This document shows positions 9,783-19,906 of a stretch of 64,000 bases of DNA, in pieces. The stretch lies in NCBI GenBank assembly GCA_964035575.1, contig OZ037852.1, forward strand, positions 620,001 to 684,000, in the 5' to 3' direction. Each line of letters starts with the position of its first letter. Position 1 is the stretch's first letter. Below the pieces are notes generated by a model. It searched no databases. It saw only the letters and a list, made by a program, of their open reading frames with translations, and was not told the DNA's origin. The DNA comes from Rhynchopus sp. YZ270_cl-10 (lineage: Eukaryota; Euglenozoa; Diplonemea; Diplonemida; Diplonemidae). The position numbers and the translations under genes are program-made.

Positions 9783-10411
9783 CGTTAAGGTTTTCCCTGG
9801 TTCAAGGAATTATGTGAGGAGAAAAGTCATGCAAAGATATTGGCAAAAATAAAAAGACGCCTTTTTTTTAGCCCTGGGTTAGCGAGCATTCTTTTGCAAA
9901 ATATTCTGCGCAAAAAAAAAACAATCCAATTAGCAATTCATGCTGGACGGATCTACAACACACACACACACACACAATCGCCAAAATAGGTGTAAAACAA
10001 AATCTGTTTGGCGCACAAAAAACAAAAATCATTTGGACCCTAGACCATCATCCCAAACTGGTATTTCTCTCTTTCCTTCCGTTGCATTCACAACACCATA
10101 CCCCATTTTTTTTTTTCTATTTCAGAATATCATCCTCACGACGAACACACCGCCTCTCCACTACAAAGGTTGGACCTATCAACACACAAATCAACGTTAC
10201 AAAGTACACGAGATGCTGACCTATGACGCAGATGCAGCCTCATACCACCACCATCTCGCAAGCTTTAGGCTTTCAAACCAAACACAAGAGTTGAAACGTA
10301 CTAAAAACTCTCGGCGCCAAACACTTCGCACAGACGTTCAAAAGTACCCTCCCCATCATCAACATCATTCACACTGCTTTTATATTGCAACCCCTCTCTC
10401 TCTCTCGATCC
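9783..10411. other. Intergenic region
   Basis: Contains an AC microsatellite (about 9957-9977) and a pyrimidine-rich tract ending CTATTTCAG at 10126 on the plus strand. A long plus-strand frame crosses it but has biased composition and no recognisable domain. Confidence 0.4.
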
Positions 10412-10879
10412 CTAGCGGCGGTAGCCCCAAAGCTTTGAACAGATGAAGAGGAATATCGCAGTGTCGTCCATCTGGCCTAGGACCGGGATGAAGTCGGGAA
10501 TAGCATCGATGGGGCTGAGGATGTAGATGATGGCGAGCACGAGGTAGACAGGGGTCCAGTCGATGGATTGCTGCTGCTGCTGCTGCTGCTGCTGTGGTGC
10601 CCTGCTGCGCGCCCCCGCTGTGTTCTGTTGCGCGCGGGTTGGAGGAAAGCGTCGTCTCAATCGTCGATCTATGTCCGCCTGGTCCGCAGAGTCCCTTCGG
10701 CATATTTCGCGTTGTGCATAGCTTGGGTGCTGGTGTGCGACCTCCTGTCTGCACGTCGGACACTTCGCTGACACCTCCACCTCAGCCACGCGAAGCAGAC
10801 AGCCTCCACAGAGGGAATGCCCGCACCCAAGCTCTACTGCATCTCGCAGTGTCTCCAAACAGACCGGGCAATCAATCAT
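10412..10879 (-). CDS. RING finger + DUF1232 protein, RNF170-like E3 ubiquitin ligase
   Basis: 155 residues. Residues 4-43 form a C3HC4 RING: Cys4, Cys7, Cys19, His21, Cys24, Cys27, Cys40, Cys43 (CPVC...CGHSLCGGC...CPTC). A basic linker follows, then a glutamine run (CAG repeat, 10571-10597), then DUF1232 with two hydrophobic segments around SPIDAIPDFIPVLGQMDD. The order RING then DUF1232 is that of RNF170, an endoplasmic-reticulum ubiquitin ligase in animals. Here the linker is short and there is no extra N-terminal membrane helix, so orthology is not certain. By inference it is a membrane-anchored E3 enzyme. Its start overlaps the far 3' reading of the small spliced gene upstream. Confidence 0.85.
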   Translation of the reverse strand: MIDCPVCLETLRDAVELGCGHSLCGGCLLRVAEVEVSAKCPTCRQEVAHQHPSYAQREICRRDSADQADIDRRLRRRFPPTRAQQNTAGARSRAPQQQQQQQQQSIDWTPVYLVLAIIYILSPIDAIPDFIPVLGQMDDTAIFLFICSKLWGYRR

Positions 10880-11302
10880 TCAAAAGAAGAAGAGGTTTTT
10901 AGGTGGATTGTAAAAGGGGGGGAAAGGGGGAAACTATGCAAGAAAGGGGTTGAGTAAATGAGTGAAGCTGGAAAGGGAGGGGATAAATGGAAAAAAAAGT
11001 GGTTAAAAAAAAAACGAAAAATTGGTTCTCTCTGTATTGCCTTGGTTTTAACTGCAATAGATAAGGGCAATCAAGATTGCTTTTAACTTTGCTGATGATA
11101 CTAGACTTACCGTATTCGTACAAATTATCGACCGTACTAATGTTCGACCTTTTCAGGATTTTTTCTGGAAGTTCGATCTTTTTTACGATTACGGTGCTAT
11201 CTTCTGTCTTTTTTTGGTTAACACTCCTTCGTGGAAACAAGAAAAAGGGGGGAGGTAAAAAAGTTAATTTCTGAAAGAGTTATTTCACCTTTTTTTGTTC
11301 AT
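10876..11302 (-). CDS. Small spliced gene of unknown function
   Basis: Exons 11289-11302, 11111-11226 and from 11051 downward join in frame: donors AG|GTGAAA and G|GTAAGT, acceptors CCACGAAG and CTATTGCAG. The joined product begins MNKKRSVNQKKTEDS and continues KKIELPEKILKRSNIST, then VDNLYEYVKTKAIQREP. The first 60 or so residues look like real, lysine-rich protein; the pattern of the middle part faintly recalls ubiquitin-like UBX ends, but I do not assign it. After REPIF the frame enters T-rich sequence reading as phenylalanine-rich and continues to a stop at 10876, so the true 3' end may involve another intron. Confidence 0.4.
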
Positions 11303-11831
11303 TGCGCCACCTGTTTAGGGTTGCAGGTAGCGGGGAGAATCACTGAGGTTTACTGAGGGTTGTGGCTTCATTTATTGGAAAAAAATACACACAAAGAAAA
11401 CAAAAAAAAAAGGGGGTCGGGGGTGGCTTTTCCCATTACACACATCAATCTAACTTAGATGGTGGTTTGTGTTTTCTTAGAGTGGTCCCCTTCTCCACCT
11501 GACAGAATTAGCTGTCATAAATTTTCCCCTTGAGTTCATTTGCGAAAGAGTTCTAGATGGGGAAACTGGGGGGAGAAAGGTACATAAAAAAACTGGGAAA
11601 TGTTCTCACTTATTTCGTTTGGGATTTGAAAATGGTGAGCGTGTGGGAAACCCATGGTATCACAAAAAGTCGCAAAATTACAGTTGTCTAAGAATATTGG
11701 GGTTCAAAAAAATGGTGGGAAATTAGTCAAAAGGAAAATCCCAAAACGCGCCTAATATTTGGACGGCAAAGTTGGACGACTGTCTTGATATATTTTTTTT
11801 GCAGCGCCGCCAACCACACCAGCAGTGGTGA
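11303..11831. other. Intergenic region
   Basis: AT-rich, with A- and T-runs; nothing recognised. Confidence 0.4.
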
Positions 11832-14199
11832 CTAGCTGAAGAGTTTGTGCAGTTGACTCTCTATCTCGGACACAACCTCGTTCCCTCCAGGGAGCTGCGC
11901 TGCGTCATGAGACATCTGTGTTGGAGGGGAATTTTCTTTTTTTTGGAAGTTTTGGTACTCGCGCATCACTACTTTATTTTTGTGACAAACTGCTGTAAGC
12001 CTTTCGGTTCAATAAGAAATGCTCCTTTTTTTAAAAACAAGCAATACACACCTCCTGCTTCTTCACCATCCCCAGCAAGCCGAACCCCGCTGCGCTCTCT
12101 GGCGGCGTGTCGTAACAGGACGCCACACCCGCACCCCCTCCTCCTCCTCCCCCCACACCACCCCCCACTAGATGCGCTGGGGGTGGCACTGAGAGGACCG
12201 GCAGCGCAGTAATAGCAGCGACTGGCTGCGCCATGGGTACCACCCCTGCCCCTGCCACGGGCACTGCTGGCGAAGCAGACCGCCGAGAGTCACCCAGATG
12301 CGACACACTGTTCGCCCGCGAGAGCGCAGGCTGCACACTACTGTACACAGAGCTGATGCGTTGTGGCGAATGCGACCTCACGTCCATGCGGTAACCACGG
12401 GCAGCCCCTTCCATGCTCTTCCCCACCATAGGCCTCGGTGGTGGCTGTGCATATGCAAACACCGATGCCGCCTCCACCGCCGCCAGTCTCTGCCGCAATG
12501 CATCGATGCGGCGCCTCTCACGCTCAGGCGTCAGCCCCTCAGGCAGGCTCCCCGCCAGGTCCCGCTCCCTCGGCGTGCCCTCAGAGGGCGGGTCCTCCGT
12601 GGGTGGTGCCGTGTTGGTAGGTGTCTGTGATGTGTGCCCACCGCTCTTGCTGCGCAGCGGAATGTGGTTGAAGGACCCGCCACCTTCCCGCAGCTGTGCG
12701 CGTGGGCTGAGCGAGGTCTGTTTGGAGCTGGGGCTTTGCGCGGATCGAGAGGTTCTGTTAGAAAGAGGAAAAGAGTTGAAAATGGAGGCGTTTTTGTGGG
12801 AAATGGCGGTAGTTTAAATAAGATTGACTTGAAATACAACAGCCCTCTCGTGAACAGTGTACCTTGGTACAATGATCGGGTGTACCGGGGGTGGACACCC
12901 AACCATGCAGTCCTACATCCATTTCGTGGTTTACATCTGATATGTGCTATTCCCGCTAGCCAGATGAACGGGGATCAGTGAACGTAATTAGGCCTGCGTG
13001 AACGTAGGGTCCGGTTGGGGTACTCTGCCCGTTACGCAGTGTGAGAGGCTAAAGTTTTTTGGTGTTTTTTTTTTGTTTTTTTGTTACATACGATCCCCAT
13101 GGTAGCGCCCTTCCGTTCTCTAGCGGCTGTGCTCCCCGGATGCCAAAGAATTCCCTGAAGGTAGAGTGTTTGTGTAATATTTAAACGAACAAAGAAATCA
13201 GGCACCTCTCTTACTCGCTCCACATCTTGGTAGAAAAACACACACATACACACGCACATACCACGGCTTCTTCTCCGGACCCACCGGCTCGCTCCCTTCC
13301 CTCTCATATCCTTTCTGGCGTGGCTGCGGGCTGTGCGACGATGGTGGCGTGCGTGGGGCACTACCTCCTCCCCCCCCTCCTCCCCCACCCCCCTTCCGCA
13401 CGACCCTCAGGACCGAGACATGGAAGACCCGCTCCATCTCCAGCGACCCCGGTATCGCCAGCGCCGACGCTGGGGAGATGCTGCCTTCCTTGTTGGTGGC
13501 ATCCTTCATGCGGGTGATGAGGGTGTCCTGCGCTTCCCATGGAAGCGTGCGTGCGTGGCGAGGAATTCTGTTGCCTCGACCACCGAGTGTTCCGGTCCAT
13601 GGGATCCCGCCTATGGAGCCGTTCGAGTTGAGTCGTACTAAAGCGTCTTCACCTCGCCTTTGAAGCACCCAGCCGCGACAGCCGTTGTAGTGTGGTTCGT
13701 GCTGCAGGCCATGGATTTCCACTTCGTCGCAAGCTGCATAACGGCGTCGCCCTGTCCCCGGTGATTCCTCCACCTCCGCAACATCGACATCGCCAATCTC
13801 AGGAGACGATGCCACAGAGGACTCTCTCGATCCGGGGCTTGCCTCAGGGGTGCCATTCACCTCGCATCGTTCCTGTGATGCTGTGAGACGAGCCTGCAAA
13901 TTGATATTCAATGTTTCCAGTCGAGATACTGCTGCTAGCAATGGCCCAGTGGAGCCAGGAGGAGGGGGTGTTTCGTCAGTGGGAGGTGGTGTGGACGCTC
14001 TGGGTGAAGGTGAGCGGGTGTGTGTAATAGAGGTAGTAGACCCCTGTTCCCACCCAACCCCGGTCCATACAGCTCGGCCATATCGTGATGACGGGGGCAC
14101 CTTAATAGTGGTGCGGAAGGCCCGTTGCCCACACCCCGAACACATCTTCGGCTCGCGTGGTGGCAGGGTCTCCCCACAGCAGATTGAGTATACTGGCAT
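11832..14199 (-). CDS. Gene Z: zinc-ribbon/SH3-like, low-complexity protein in four exons
   Basis: Exons 13262-14199, 13092-13154, 12052-12754 and 11832-11915 join in phase to a 595-residue protein. Introns are 107, 337 and 136 nt with donors G|GTATGT, C|GTATGT and G|GTGTGT and acceptors CCTTCAG, TCTAACAG and CAACACAG. Residues 7-23 have CC-x11-C-x2-C, probably a small zinc site. Residues 40-150 are Ser/Thr/Pro-rich with a short helix near 90-112. Residues 157-192 (DEVEIHGLQ, HYNGCRGWVL, DALVRL) resemble a small SH3-like barrel of the type HGL...NG..G.V seen in protists and algae. A glycine run lies near 270. Exon 3 has a charged helix (TPERERRRIDALRQRLAAVE); the last exon ends EIESQLHKLFS. 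No enzyme motif. Probably an adaptor or regulatory protein. Intron 2 hosts a SINE-like copy. Confidence 0.75.
12825..12980 (+). repeat. SINE-like dispersed repeat, copy 3, inside intron 2 of gene Z
   Basis: Begins TTGACTTGAAATACAACAGC and extends through CCAACCATGCAGTCCTACAT to GATGAACGGGGATCAGTG. It lies antisense to the host gene and explains why this intron is two to three times longer than the others. Confidence 0.65.
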
Positions 14200-14500
14200 T
14201 GTAAAGGGTGGGCCTACAACTATGTCCGCATTAAAAGAAAATGGGATGAGGAGGTTCTTATGTGTGGCCTGGAGGGTGGGTGGTGTGTAAATAGTTCAGG
14301 GGTAAAAACAATGGCGGTTGCGGAATGGAGGATGCGATATATTATTATGTCCACACCATCCCATCGGAATAACGTGTTGTCTACCGTAAAGGTGGTTGAA
14401 GATTCTCTCCTTAAGGAAACTCAGTGTACATTCATGAAAACAACTCCAACAAAGCTGCACACAAGAATGGCGCAACTTAAGGAGAATGTCCTGCACTGTT

Positions 14501-16159
14501 CTAACGCTCAGTGTCTGCCCCTGCATCAATGAGCACCTGCACCACGTCTGCATGTTTTTTATGCACAGCAAAGTGCAACGCAGTGTGGTTGTTGCTGTCT
14601 TGGTGATTCAGATCCACTTCCGGCAAACTCACAAGATAGCGCACAATATCGGTGTGTCCATCATAAGCTGCAAGGATAAGACACGTGTCTAAATTGTCGT
14701 CCGCGGCACGTACATCCGCACCTGCTTCGACCAACATCTTCACAGTTGTGAGTGCTCCTGAAAGGCTAGCCATGTGCGCGGGCGACTGTCCTGCATCATT
14801 CCTTGTCTCAATGTCTGCCCCTGCATCAATGAGCATCTGCACCATGTCGGCGTCTTTTTCATGCACAGCAAAGTGCAACGCAGTGTTCCTCCAGCTGTCT
14901 TGGTGATTCAGGTCCACCTCCGGCAAGTCCACAAGATAGCGCACAGTATCGGTGTGTCCATAATGCGCTGCAAGGATAAGACACGTGGCTCCATTGGCGT
15001 CTGTGGCACGTACATCCGCACCTGCTCCGACCAAAATCTTCACAGTTGTGAGTTCTCCTGAACGGCTAGCCACGAGCAGAGCCGAGTGTCCTTCCTTCGT
15101 CTCAATGTCTGCCCCTGCATCAATGAGCACCTGTATCACATCTGCATGTTTTCTACTCACAGCACAGTGCAATGCAGTGTAGTTGTCTCTGCCTTGGTGA
15201 TTCAGGTCCACCTCCGGCAAACTCACAAGATAGCGCACAATATCGGTGTGTCCATGATAAGCTGCAAACCTAAGACACGTGGTTCTTCTGGTGTCTGTGG
15301 CACGTACATCCGCACCTGCTTTAACCAACTTCATCATATTTGTGAGTTGTCCATAAATGCTAGCCATAAGCAGAGGCGAGTGTCCTTTAGCGTTCTGTGT
15401 CTCAATGTCTGCCCCTGCATCAATGAGCACCTGCACCACGTCTGCATGTTTTTTCTTCGCGGCAAAGTGCAACGCAGCGAGATTCTTTTTGCCTTGCTGA
15501 TCCAAGTCCACCTTCGGCAATCCCACAAGATAGCGCACAGTATCGGTGTGTCCATAATACGCTGCAAACATAAGACACGTGGTTCTGTCGGCGTCTGTGG
15601 CACGTACATCCGCACCTGATTCGACCAACATCTTCACAGTTGTGAGTGCTCCTGAAATGCTAGCCAAGAGCAGAGGCGAACGCACTCTGTCGTTCTTTGT
15701 CTCGATGTCTGCCCCTGCACCGATGAATACCTGACACACTGCAGGGTCCTCCCACATGGCTGGACAGAGGCGCGACGTCTGACCTGCACTGTCCTCGGAG
15801 TCGTGTGGGACAAAGGCGACGTTGCTGCAGACTGACTTCCAATGCTGCAAGAGGACCTCCGTGCACGCAGTGTGGTCTGTGTGGACACACTCACTCAGCA
15901 GGATCCCGAAGCCCATCTGCGTTGTCTCGACATACGGAAGAAGCAGTGTGAGGCATTCATTGTGGTTCCCTCTGCATGCCTCGTGCACAGCTTCGAAGGC
16001 GACCGTTTCCGTTTTGCTGCCTGGGGAGAGCTTCTTGAGTGCTGCCCGCACGGCAGCGGTGTTGCCGTTCCTGACAGCCTCCAGCAGGTCCTTGTCAGAA
16101 AGCTTTGTTCTTTTTGGTGGGTTCTGGTTTGGTGTGCTGTCTGCGTGCTGCTTCGACAT
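14501..16159 (-). CDS. Ankyrin-repeat protein A2 (class-2 N-terminus with likely NLS)
   Basis: I start at the Met at 16159 (MSKQHADSTPNQNPPKRTK) because the same start is kept in the copies at 26580 and 35720, while upstream residues are not. The product is about 552 residues. PPKRTK is a plausible nuclear localisation signal (PPKRRK in the copies). A degenerate helical region of about 130 residues follows (DLLEAVRNGNTAAVRAAL, VHEACRGNHNECLTLLLPY, CTEVLLQHWKSV), then about 11 canonical ankyrin repeats in the 100-residue triple pattern, ending GADTER. One repeat has lost part of its linker (IETKEGHSALLV). Partners are unknown; a nuclear scaffold role is inference. Confidence 0.85.
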   Translation of the reverse strand: MSKQHADSTPNQNPPKRTKLSDKDLLEAVRNGNTAAVRAALKKLSPGSKTETVAFEAVHEACRGNHNECLTLLLPYVETTQMGFGILLSECVHTDHTACTEVLLQHWKSVCSNVAFVPHDSEDSAGQTSRLCPAMWEDPAVCQVFIGAGADIETKNDRVRSPLLLASISGALTTVKMLVESGADVRATDADRTTCLMFAAYYGHTDTVRYLVGLPKVDLDQQGKKNLAALHFAAKKKHADVVQVLIDAGADIETQNAKGHSPLLMASIYGQLTNMMKLVKAGADVRATDTRRTTCLRFAAYHGHTDIVRYLVSLPEVDLNHQGRDNYTALHCAVSRKHADVIQVLIDAGADIETKEGHSALLVASRSGELTTVKILVGAGADVRATDANGATCLILAAHYGHTDTVRYLVDLPEVDLNHQDSWRNTALHFAVHEKDADMVQMLIDAGADIETRNDAGQSPAHMASLSGALTTVKMLVEAGADVRAADDNLDTCLILAAYDGHTDIVRYLVSLPEVDLNHQDSNNHTALHFAVHKKHADVVQVLIDAGADTER

Positions 16160-16423
16160 GGTGCTGTGTGTATTGCTGTGAGGTTGATGATGCTTTGTGT
16201 TATATGCGAGGTTGCGGGGATGGAGGGAAGGATCTACAAAAGAAGCTGACCCAGGGTGCAACACACTCAGCGCTGCTCTACCAGGGCCTGTCCTTGCGTA
16301 ACGTTCTGTGTCTCACTGCACAACAGGAAGAGTGTCCTCCGGCTCAAAAGACTCGAGACGAAGGGCCTTCATCCTTCAATAAACACTGTACACGTTGTTG
16401 ATTTCACCATTGGCATGATTTCA
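16160..16423. other. 5' flank of A2
   Basis: The first 60 bp upstream of the start (GAGGTTGATGATGCTTTGTG) are shared with the flanks at 26583-26638 and 35723-35778, marking the duplicated promoter-proximal module. Confidence 0.5.
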
Positions 16424-16757
16424 CGGGGCTAGGTTCATCCCCTAGGTCTCGAATACCACCACCATCCTGCCCACCTTCTGCCACCAGAACAACATGCGGC
16501 AACCGTTCTAACACTGTAACCTTATCATCATGGAAGGGCTCTGCTGTGTGAAAGGGTTCGTTGCGATCGTGCGACACCCAGCCGCAGATGCCGTCTTCCC
16601 CGAGGATGTAGATTGGGATCGACTTTGCGAGGTTTGATGTCCATGCCCGGAGATTTTCTAATCTGGCGGTGCAGTTTGCGTAGCGGAGTTGCGCGGGTGT
16701 ACCGGGCACATCCTTTGGGGGTGATTCAAGAAGCAGAACCAAACAGGAGATGTTTTT
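16424..16757 (-). pseudogene. Fragment of gene P with an internal deletion
   Basis: Matches two parts of the gene at 41205-42377 joined together: LVLLLESPPKDVPGTPAQ through EPFHDD, then VLERLPHVVLVAEGGQDG. About 165 bp between them, present in the parent, is missing. Both outer edges are abrupt. Confidence 0.75.
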
Positions 16758-17025
16758 GTCAAGACATCGGCAGCGGCTGTACTGTCAGAACAAAAATGTA
16801 AGACATTGCTTCAAGAAGATTTCGCTCTTTCCACCGTTGTGTGGTGTTTCGTGGAAGTTGCCACCGGACCAACATCAGGTGGCTTTGTGTAGGATTATTG
16901 TGTAAGGTCCACGCAAGGGCATCGCAAGGTCCGTTCGTAGTCCATTGTTTTCACTACGTTCCTACCTCGTGCCCTCCTACGTGGTACAAACGTCGCTGAT
17001 TGTGGCTAATCCTTGCGAGTGCAGC

Positions 17026-17290
17026 GTGATGACGGGGGCACCTTAATAGTGGTGCGGAAGGCCCGTTGCCCACACCCCGAACACATCTTCGGCTCGCGTG
17101 GTGGCAGGGTCTCCCCACAGCAGATTGAGTATACTGGCATTGTAAAGGGTGGGCCTACAACTATGTCCGCATTAAAAGAAAATGGGATGAGGAGGTTCTT
17201 GTGTGTGGCCTGGAGGGTGGGTGGTGTGTAAATAGTTCAGGGGGAAAAACAATGGTGGTTGCGGAATGCAGGATGCGAGATATACTTTTA
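17026..17290 (-). pseudogene. Copy of the 5' end of gene Z plus its upstream flank
   Basis: Start codon at 17140; the first 37 or so codons of Z (MPVYSICCGETLPPREPKM...) and the intergenic sequence up to the neighbouring ankyrin gene are duplicated nearly unchanged. The rest of Z is absent. Confidence 0.8.
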
Positions 17291-17533
17291 TGCAAAATCC
17301 CCTCCAAAAATGAAAAACCCCTAGATGATTTGGGTGTGGTCTCTGATCTATCTGTGCGGCGGATATATTTCCCCCAACACAGCATCGTTGGTCAGGAACT
17401 CTTCAACGTGTCAGTTGCAAAGGAACAGTACTCATTTACACACCATCATAATATTATTATCAAAAAAAAAAAAAAGAATAATCCATTGTCTACCGTACTA
17501 CTCCAACGAAGCTGCACACAAGAATGGCGCAAC

Positions 17534-19297
17534 TTAAGGAGAATGCCTGGCATGGTTCCAACGCTCAGTGTCTGCCCCTGCATCAATGAGTACCTGCACC
17601 ACGTCTGCATGTTCTTCCAGCACCGCAAAGTGCAACGCAGTGAAGTTGTCGCAGTCTTCGCGATCCAGGTCCACCTCCGGCACACTCACAAGATAGCGCA
17701 CAGTATCGGTGTATCCATGACAAGCTGCAAACATAAGAGACGTGTTTCCTTCGGCGTCTGCGGCACGTACATCCGCACCTGCTTTGACCAACATCTTCAC
17801 AGTTATGAGTTCTCCTAAAATACTAGCCATGTGCAGAGGCGAGCGTCCATCATCAGTCCTTGTCTCAATGTCTGCCCCTGCATCAATGAGCACCTGCACC
17901 ACGTCTGCATGTTTTCCTTCCACAGCAAAGTGTAACGGGGTGTAGTTCCTGCTTCCTTGGTGATTCAGGCACACATCCGACAAACCTGTAAGATAGCGCA
18001 CAGTATCGATGTGCCCATGATACGCTGCAAACATCAGACACGTGAGTCCCTCGGCGTCTGTGGCACGCACATCCGCACCTGCTTTGACCAACATCTTCAT
18101 AGTTGTGAGTTCTCCGGAAAGGCTAGCCACGATCAGAGGCGAGTGTCCTTCATCATTCTTTGTCTCAACGTCTGCCCCTGCATCAATGAGCACCTGCACC
18201 ACGTCTGCATGTTTTTCTTCCACAGCAAAGTGCAACGCAGTGCTGTTCCTGCTGCCTTCATGATTCAGGTCCACATCCGGCAAGCCCACAAGATAGCGCA
18301 CAGTATCGGTGTGTCCACAATACGCTGCAATGATAAGACACGTGGCTCTTTCTGCATCTGTGGCACGCACATCCGCACCTGCTTCGACCAACATCTTCAC
18401 AGTTGTGAGTGCTCCTGAAATACAAGCCACGTGCAGAGGCGAGCGTCCATCATCATTCCTCGTCTCAATGTCTGCCCCTGCATCAATGAGCACTTGCATC
18501 ACTTCTAAATGTTTTTCCTGCGCAGCAAAGTGCAACGCAGTGTTGTTCCTGTTCTCTTGGTGCTGCAGGTCCACCTCCGGCAAGCACACAAGATAGCGCA
18601 CAGTATCGGTGAGCCCAAAACACGCCGCAAGGATAAGACACGTGTCTCTTCGGGCGTCTGTGGCACGTACATCCGCACCTGCTTTGACCAACATCTTCAC
18701 AGCTGCGAGTTCTGAAAGGCTAGCCACGTGCAGAGGCGAGCGCCCATCATCATCCTTGGTCTCAATGTCTGCCCCTGCATCAATGAGCACCTGCATCACG
18801 TCTGCATGCTTTCCTTGAACAGCTAATTGTAACGCAGAGAAGTTGTTGCTGCCTTCGTGATCCAAGTCCACCTCCGGCAAACTCACAAGATAGCGCACAG
18901 TATCGGTGTATCCACCATAAGCTGCAAACATAAGACACGTGTCTCTTTCGGCGTCTGTAGCACGTACATCCGCACCTGCTTCGACCAATATCTTCACAGT
19001 TGTGAGTTCTCCTGAAATGCTAGCCAAGTGCAGAGGCGAACGTCCTTTGCTGTTCTTTGTCTCAATGTCAGCCCCTGCATCAATGAGCACCTGCACCACG
19101 TCTGCGTGTTTTCTTTCTACAGCACAGTGCAACGCAGTGTAGTTGTTGGTGACTTGTCGATTCAGGTCCACCTCCGGCAAGCTCACAAGATAGCGCATAG
19201 TATCAGTGTGTCCAAGACACGCTGCGCGGATTATGGGCGTGTCTCTTCCTGTGTCTGTGGCACGTACATCCGCACCTGCTTTGACCGACATCTTCAT
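17534..19297 (-). CDS. Ankyrin-repeat array A3 (5'-truncated)
   Basis: 587 codons, about 17 ankyrin repeats in the 300-bp triple pattern, ending ADTERWNHARHSP. The nominal start MKMSVKAGADV lies inside a repeat and arises where TVKM of the usual repeat reads MKM. The ankyrin similarity continues upstream to 19323 and stops abruptly at an A/G run next to the TIR element. I therefore read A3 as the 3' part of a larger array that lost its 5' end; whether it is expressed is unknown. One repeat lacks a residue pair (VASLSELAAVKML). The 5' 308 bp are duplicated at 28114-28421 and 37254-37561. Confidence 0.7.
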   Translation of the reverse strand: MKMSVKAGADVRATDTGRDTPIIRAACLGHTDTMRYLVSLPEVDLNRQVTNNYTALHCAVERKHADVVQVLIDAGADIETKNSKGRSPLHLASISGELTTVKILVEAGADVRATDAERDTCLMFAAYGGYTDTVRYLVSLPEVDLDHEGSNNFSALQLAVQGKHADVMQVLIDAGADIETKDDDGRSPLHVASLSELAAVKMLVKAGADVRATDARRDTCLILAACFGLTDTVRYLVCLPEVDLQHQENRNNTALHFAAQEKHLEVMQVLIDAGADIETRNDDGRSPLHVACISGALTTVKMLVEAGADVRATDAERATCLIIAAYCGHTDTVRYLVGLPDVDLNHEGSRNSTALHFAVEEKHADVVQVLIDAGADVETKNDEGHSPLIVASLSGELTTMKMLVKAGADVRATDAEGLTCLMFAAYHGHIDTVRYLTGLSDVCLNHQGSRNYTPLHFAVEGKHADVVQVLIDAGADIETRTDDGRSPLHMASILGELITVKMLVKAGADVRAADAEGNTSLMFAACHGYTDTVRYLVSVPEVDLDREDCDNFTALHFAVLEEHADVVQVLIDAGADTERWNHARHSP

Positions 19298-19400
19298 AGT
19301 TGTGAGTTCTCCTGAAAGGCTAGATGTAAAAAAAAAAAAAGGGGGGTTTTCTAGTTGTCGGTCCGGTTAGATTGTTAGAATTAACAATAATCTAATTATT

Positions 19401-19590
19401 AGAGAAAAGTTAGAGTTTTCAAATTTTAACCTTTAACAATCGACTCTAACAATTTAACAATGCTCTAACAATTGGATTGTTAGAGAAAAGTTAGAGAAAA
19501 GTTAGAGTTTTCAAATTTTAACCTTTAACAATCGACTCTAACAATTTAACAATGCTCTAACAATTGGATTGTTAGAGAAAAGTTAGAGAA
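19401..19590. repeat. TTAGAG-rich subterminal repeat zone
   Basis: Two copies of a 94-bp segment containing AGAGAAAAGTTAGAGTTTTC and CAATTGGATTGTTAGAG. Units 2 and 3 have only one. A similar zone with CTCTAAC motifs lies at the other end of the element (24380-24530). Confidence 0.75.
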
Positions 19591-19692
19591 AAGTTAGAGT
19601 TTTGTTACACACCCGGTGGCTATTGCCTCCCGTAGAAAGGGACTCTCGAAATTTTTTTTTTGCCCTACACGGTGGAGTGTGACCAAAATGGC

Positions 19693-19808
19693 CGGACCCT
19701 TTTGGCCGGACTAAAGGACGGACCCCTGAGTCCGGCCAGGCGGACCCCCGAGTCCGGTTGGCCGGACCCCGAGTCCGGCCAGGCGGACCCGTGGGTCCGC
19801 CTGGCCGC
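19693..19808. repeat. GGTCCGGCC/GGACTC palindromic cluster
   Basis: Repeated short palindromes (GTCCGGCCAGGCGGAC, CCGAGTCCGGTTGGCCGGAC) able to form nested hairpins. A second cluster lies at 22611-22745; both recur in units 2 and 3. Confidence 0.75.
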
Positions 19809-19906
19809 CCCAGGTACCCAGGTACCCAGGTACCCAGGTACCCAGGTACCCAGGTACCCAGGTACCCAGGTACCCAGGTACCCAGGTACCCAGGTACCCA
19901 GGTACA
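19809..19906. repeat. GGTACCCA minisatellite, unit 1 (about 12 copies)
   Basis: Perfect 8-bp tandem repeat containing the palindrome GGTACC. Because the period is not a multiple of three, each strand reads as an 8-residue peptide repeat in every frame; this is not a protein gene. Confidence 0.95.

Noticed and set aside
9940-10446. 168-codon plus-strand frame, Thr/His/Asn-rich
   Set aside because: Starts in an AC microsatellite, overlaps the 3' end of the RING gene and shows no domain; a plus-strand exon after the CTATTTCAG at 10126 cannot be excluded but is unsupported.
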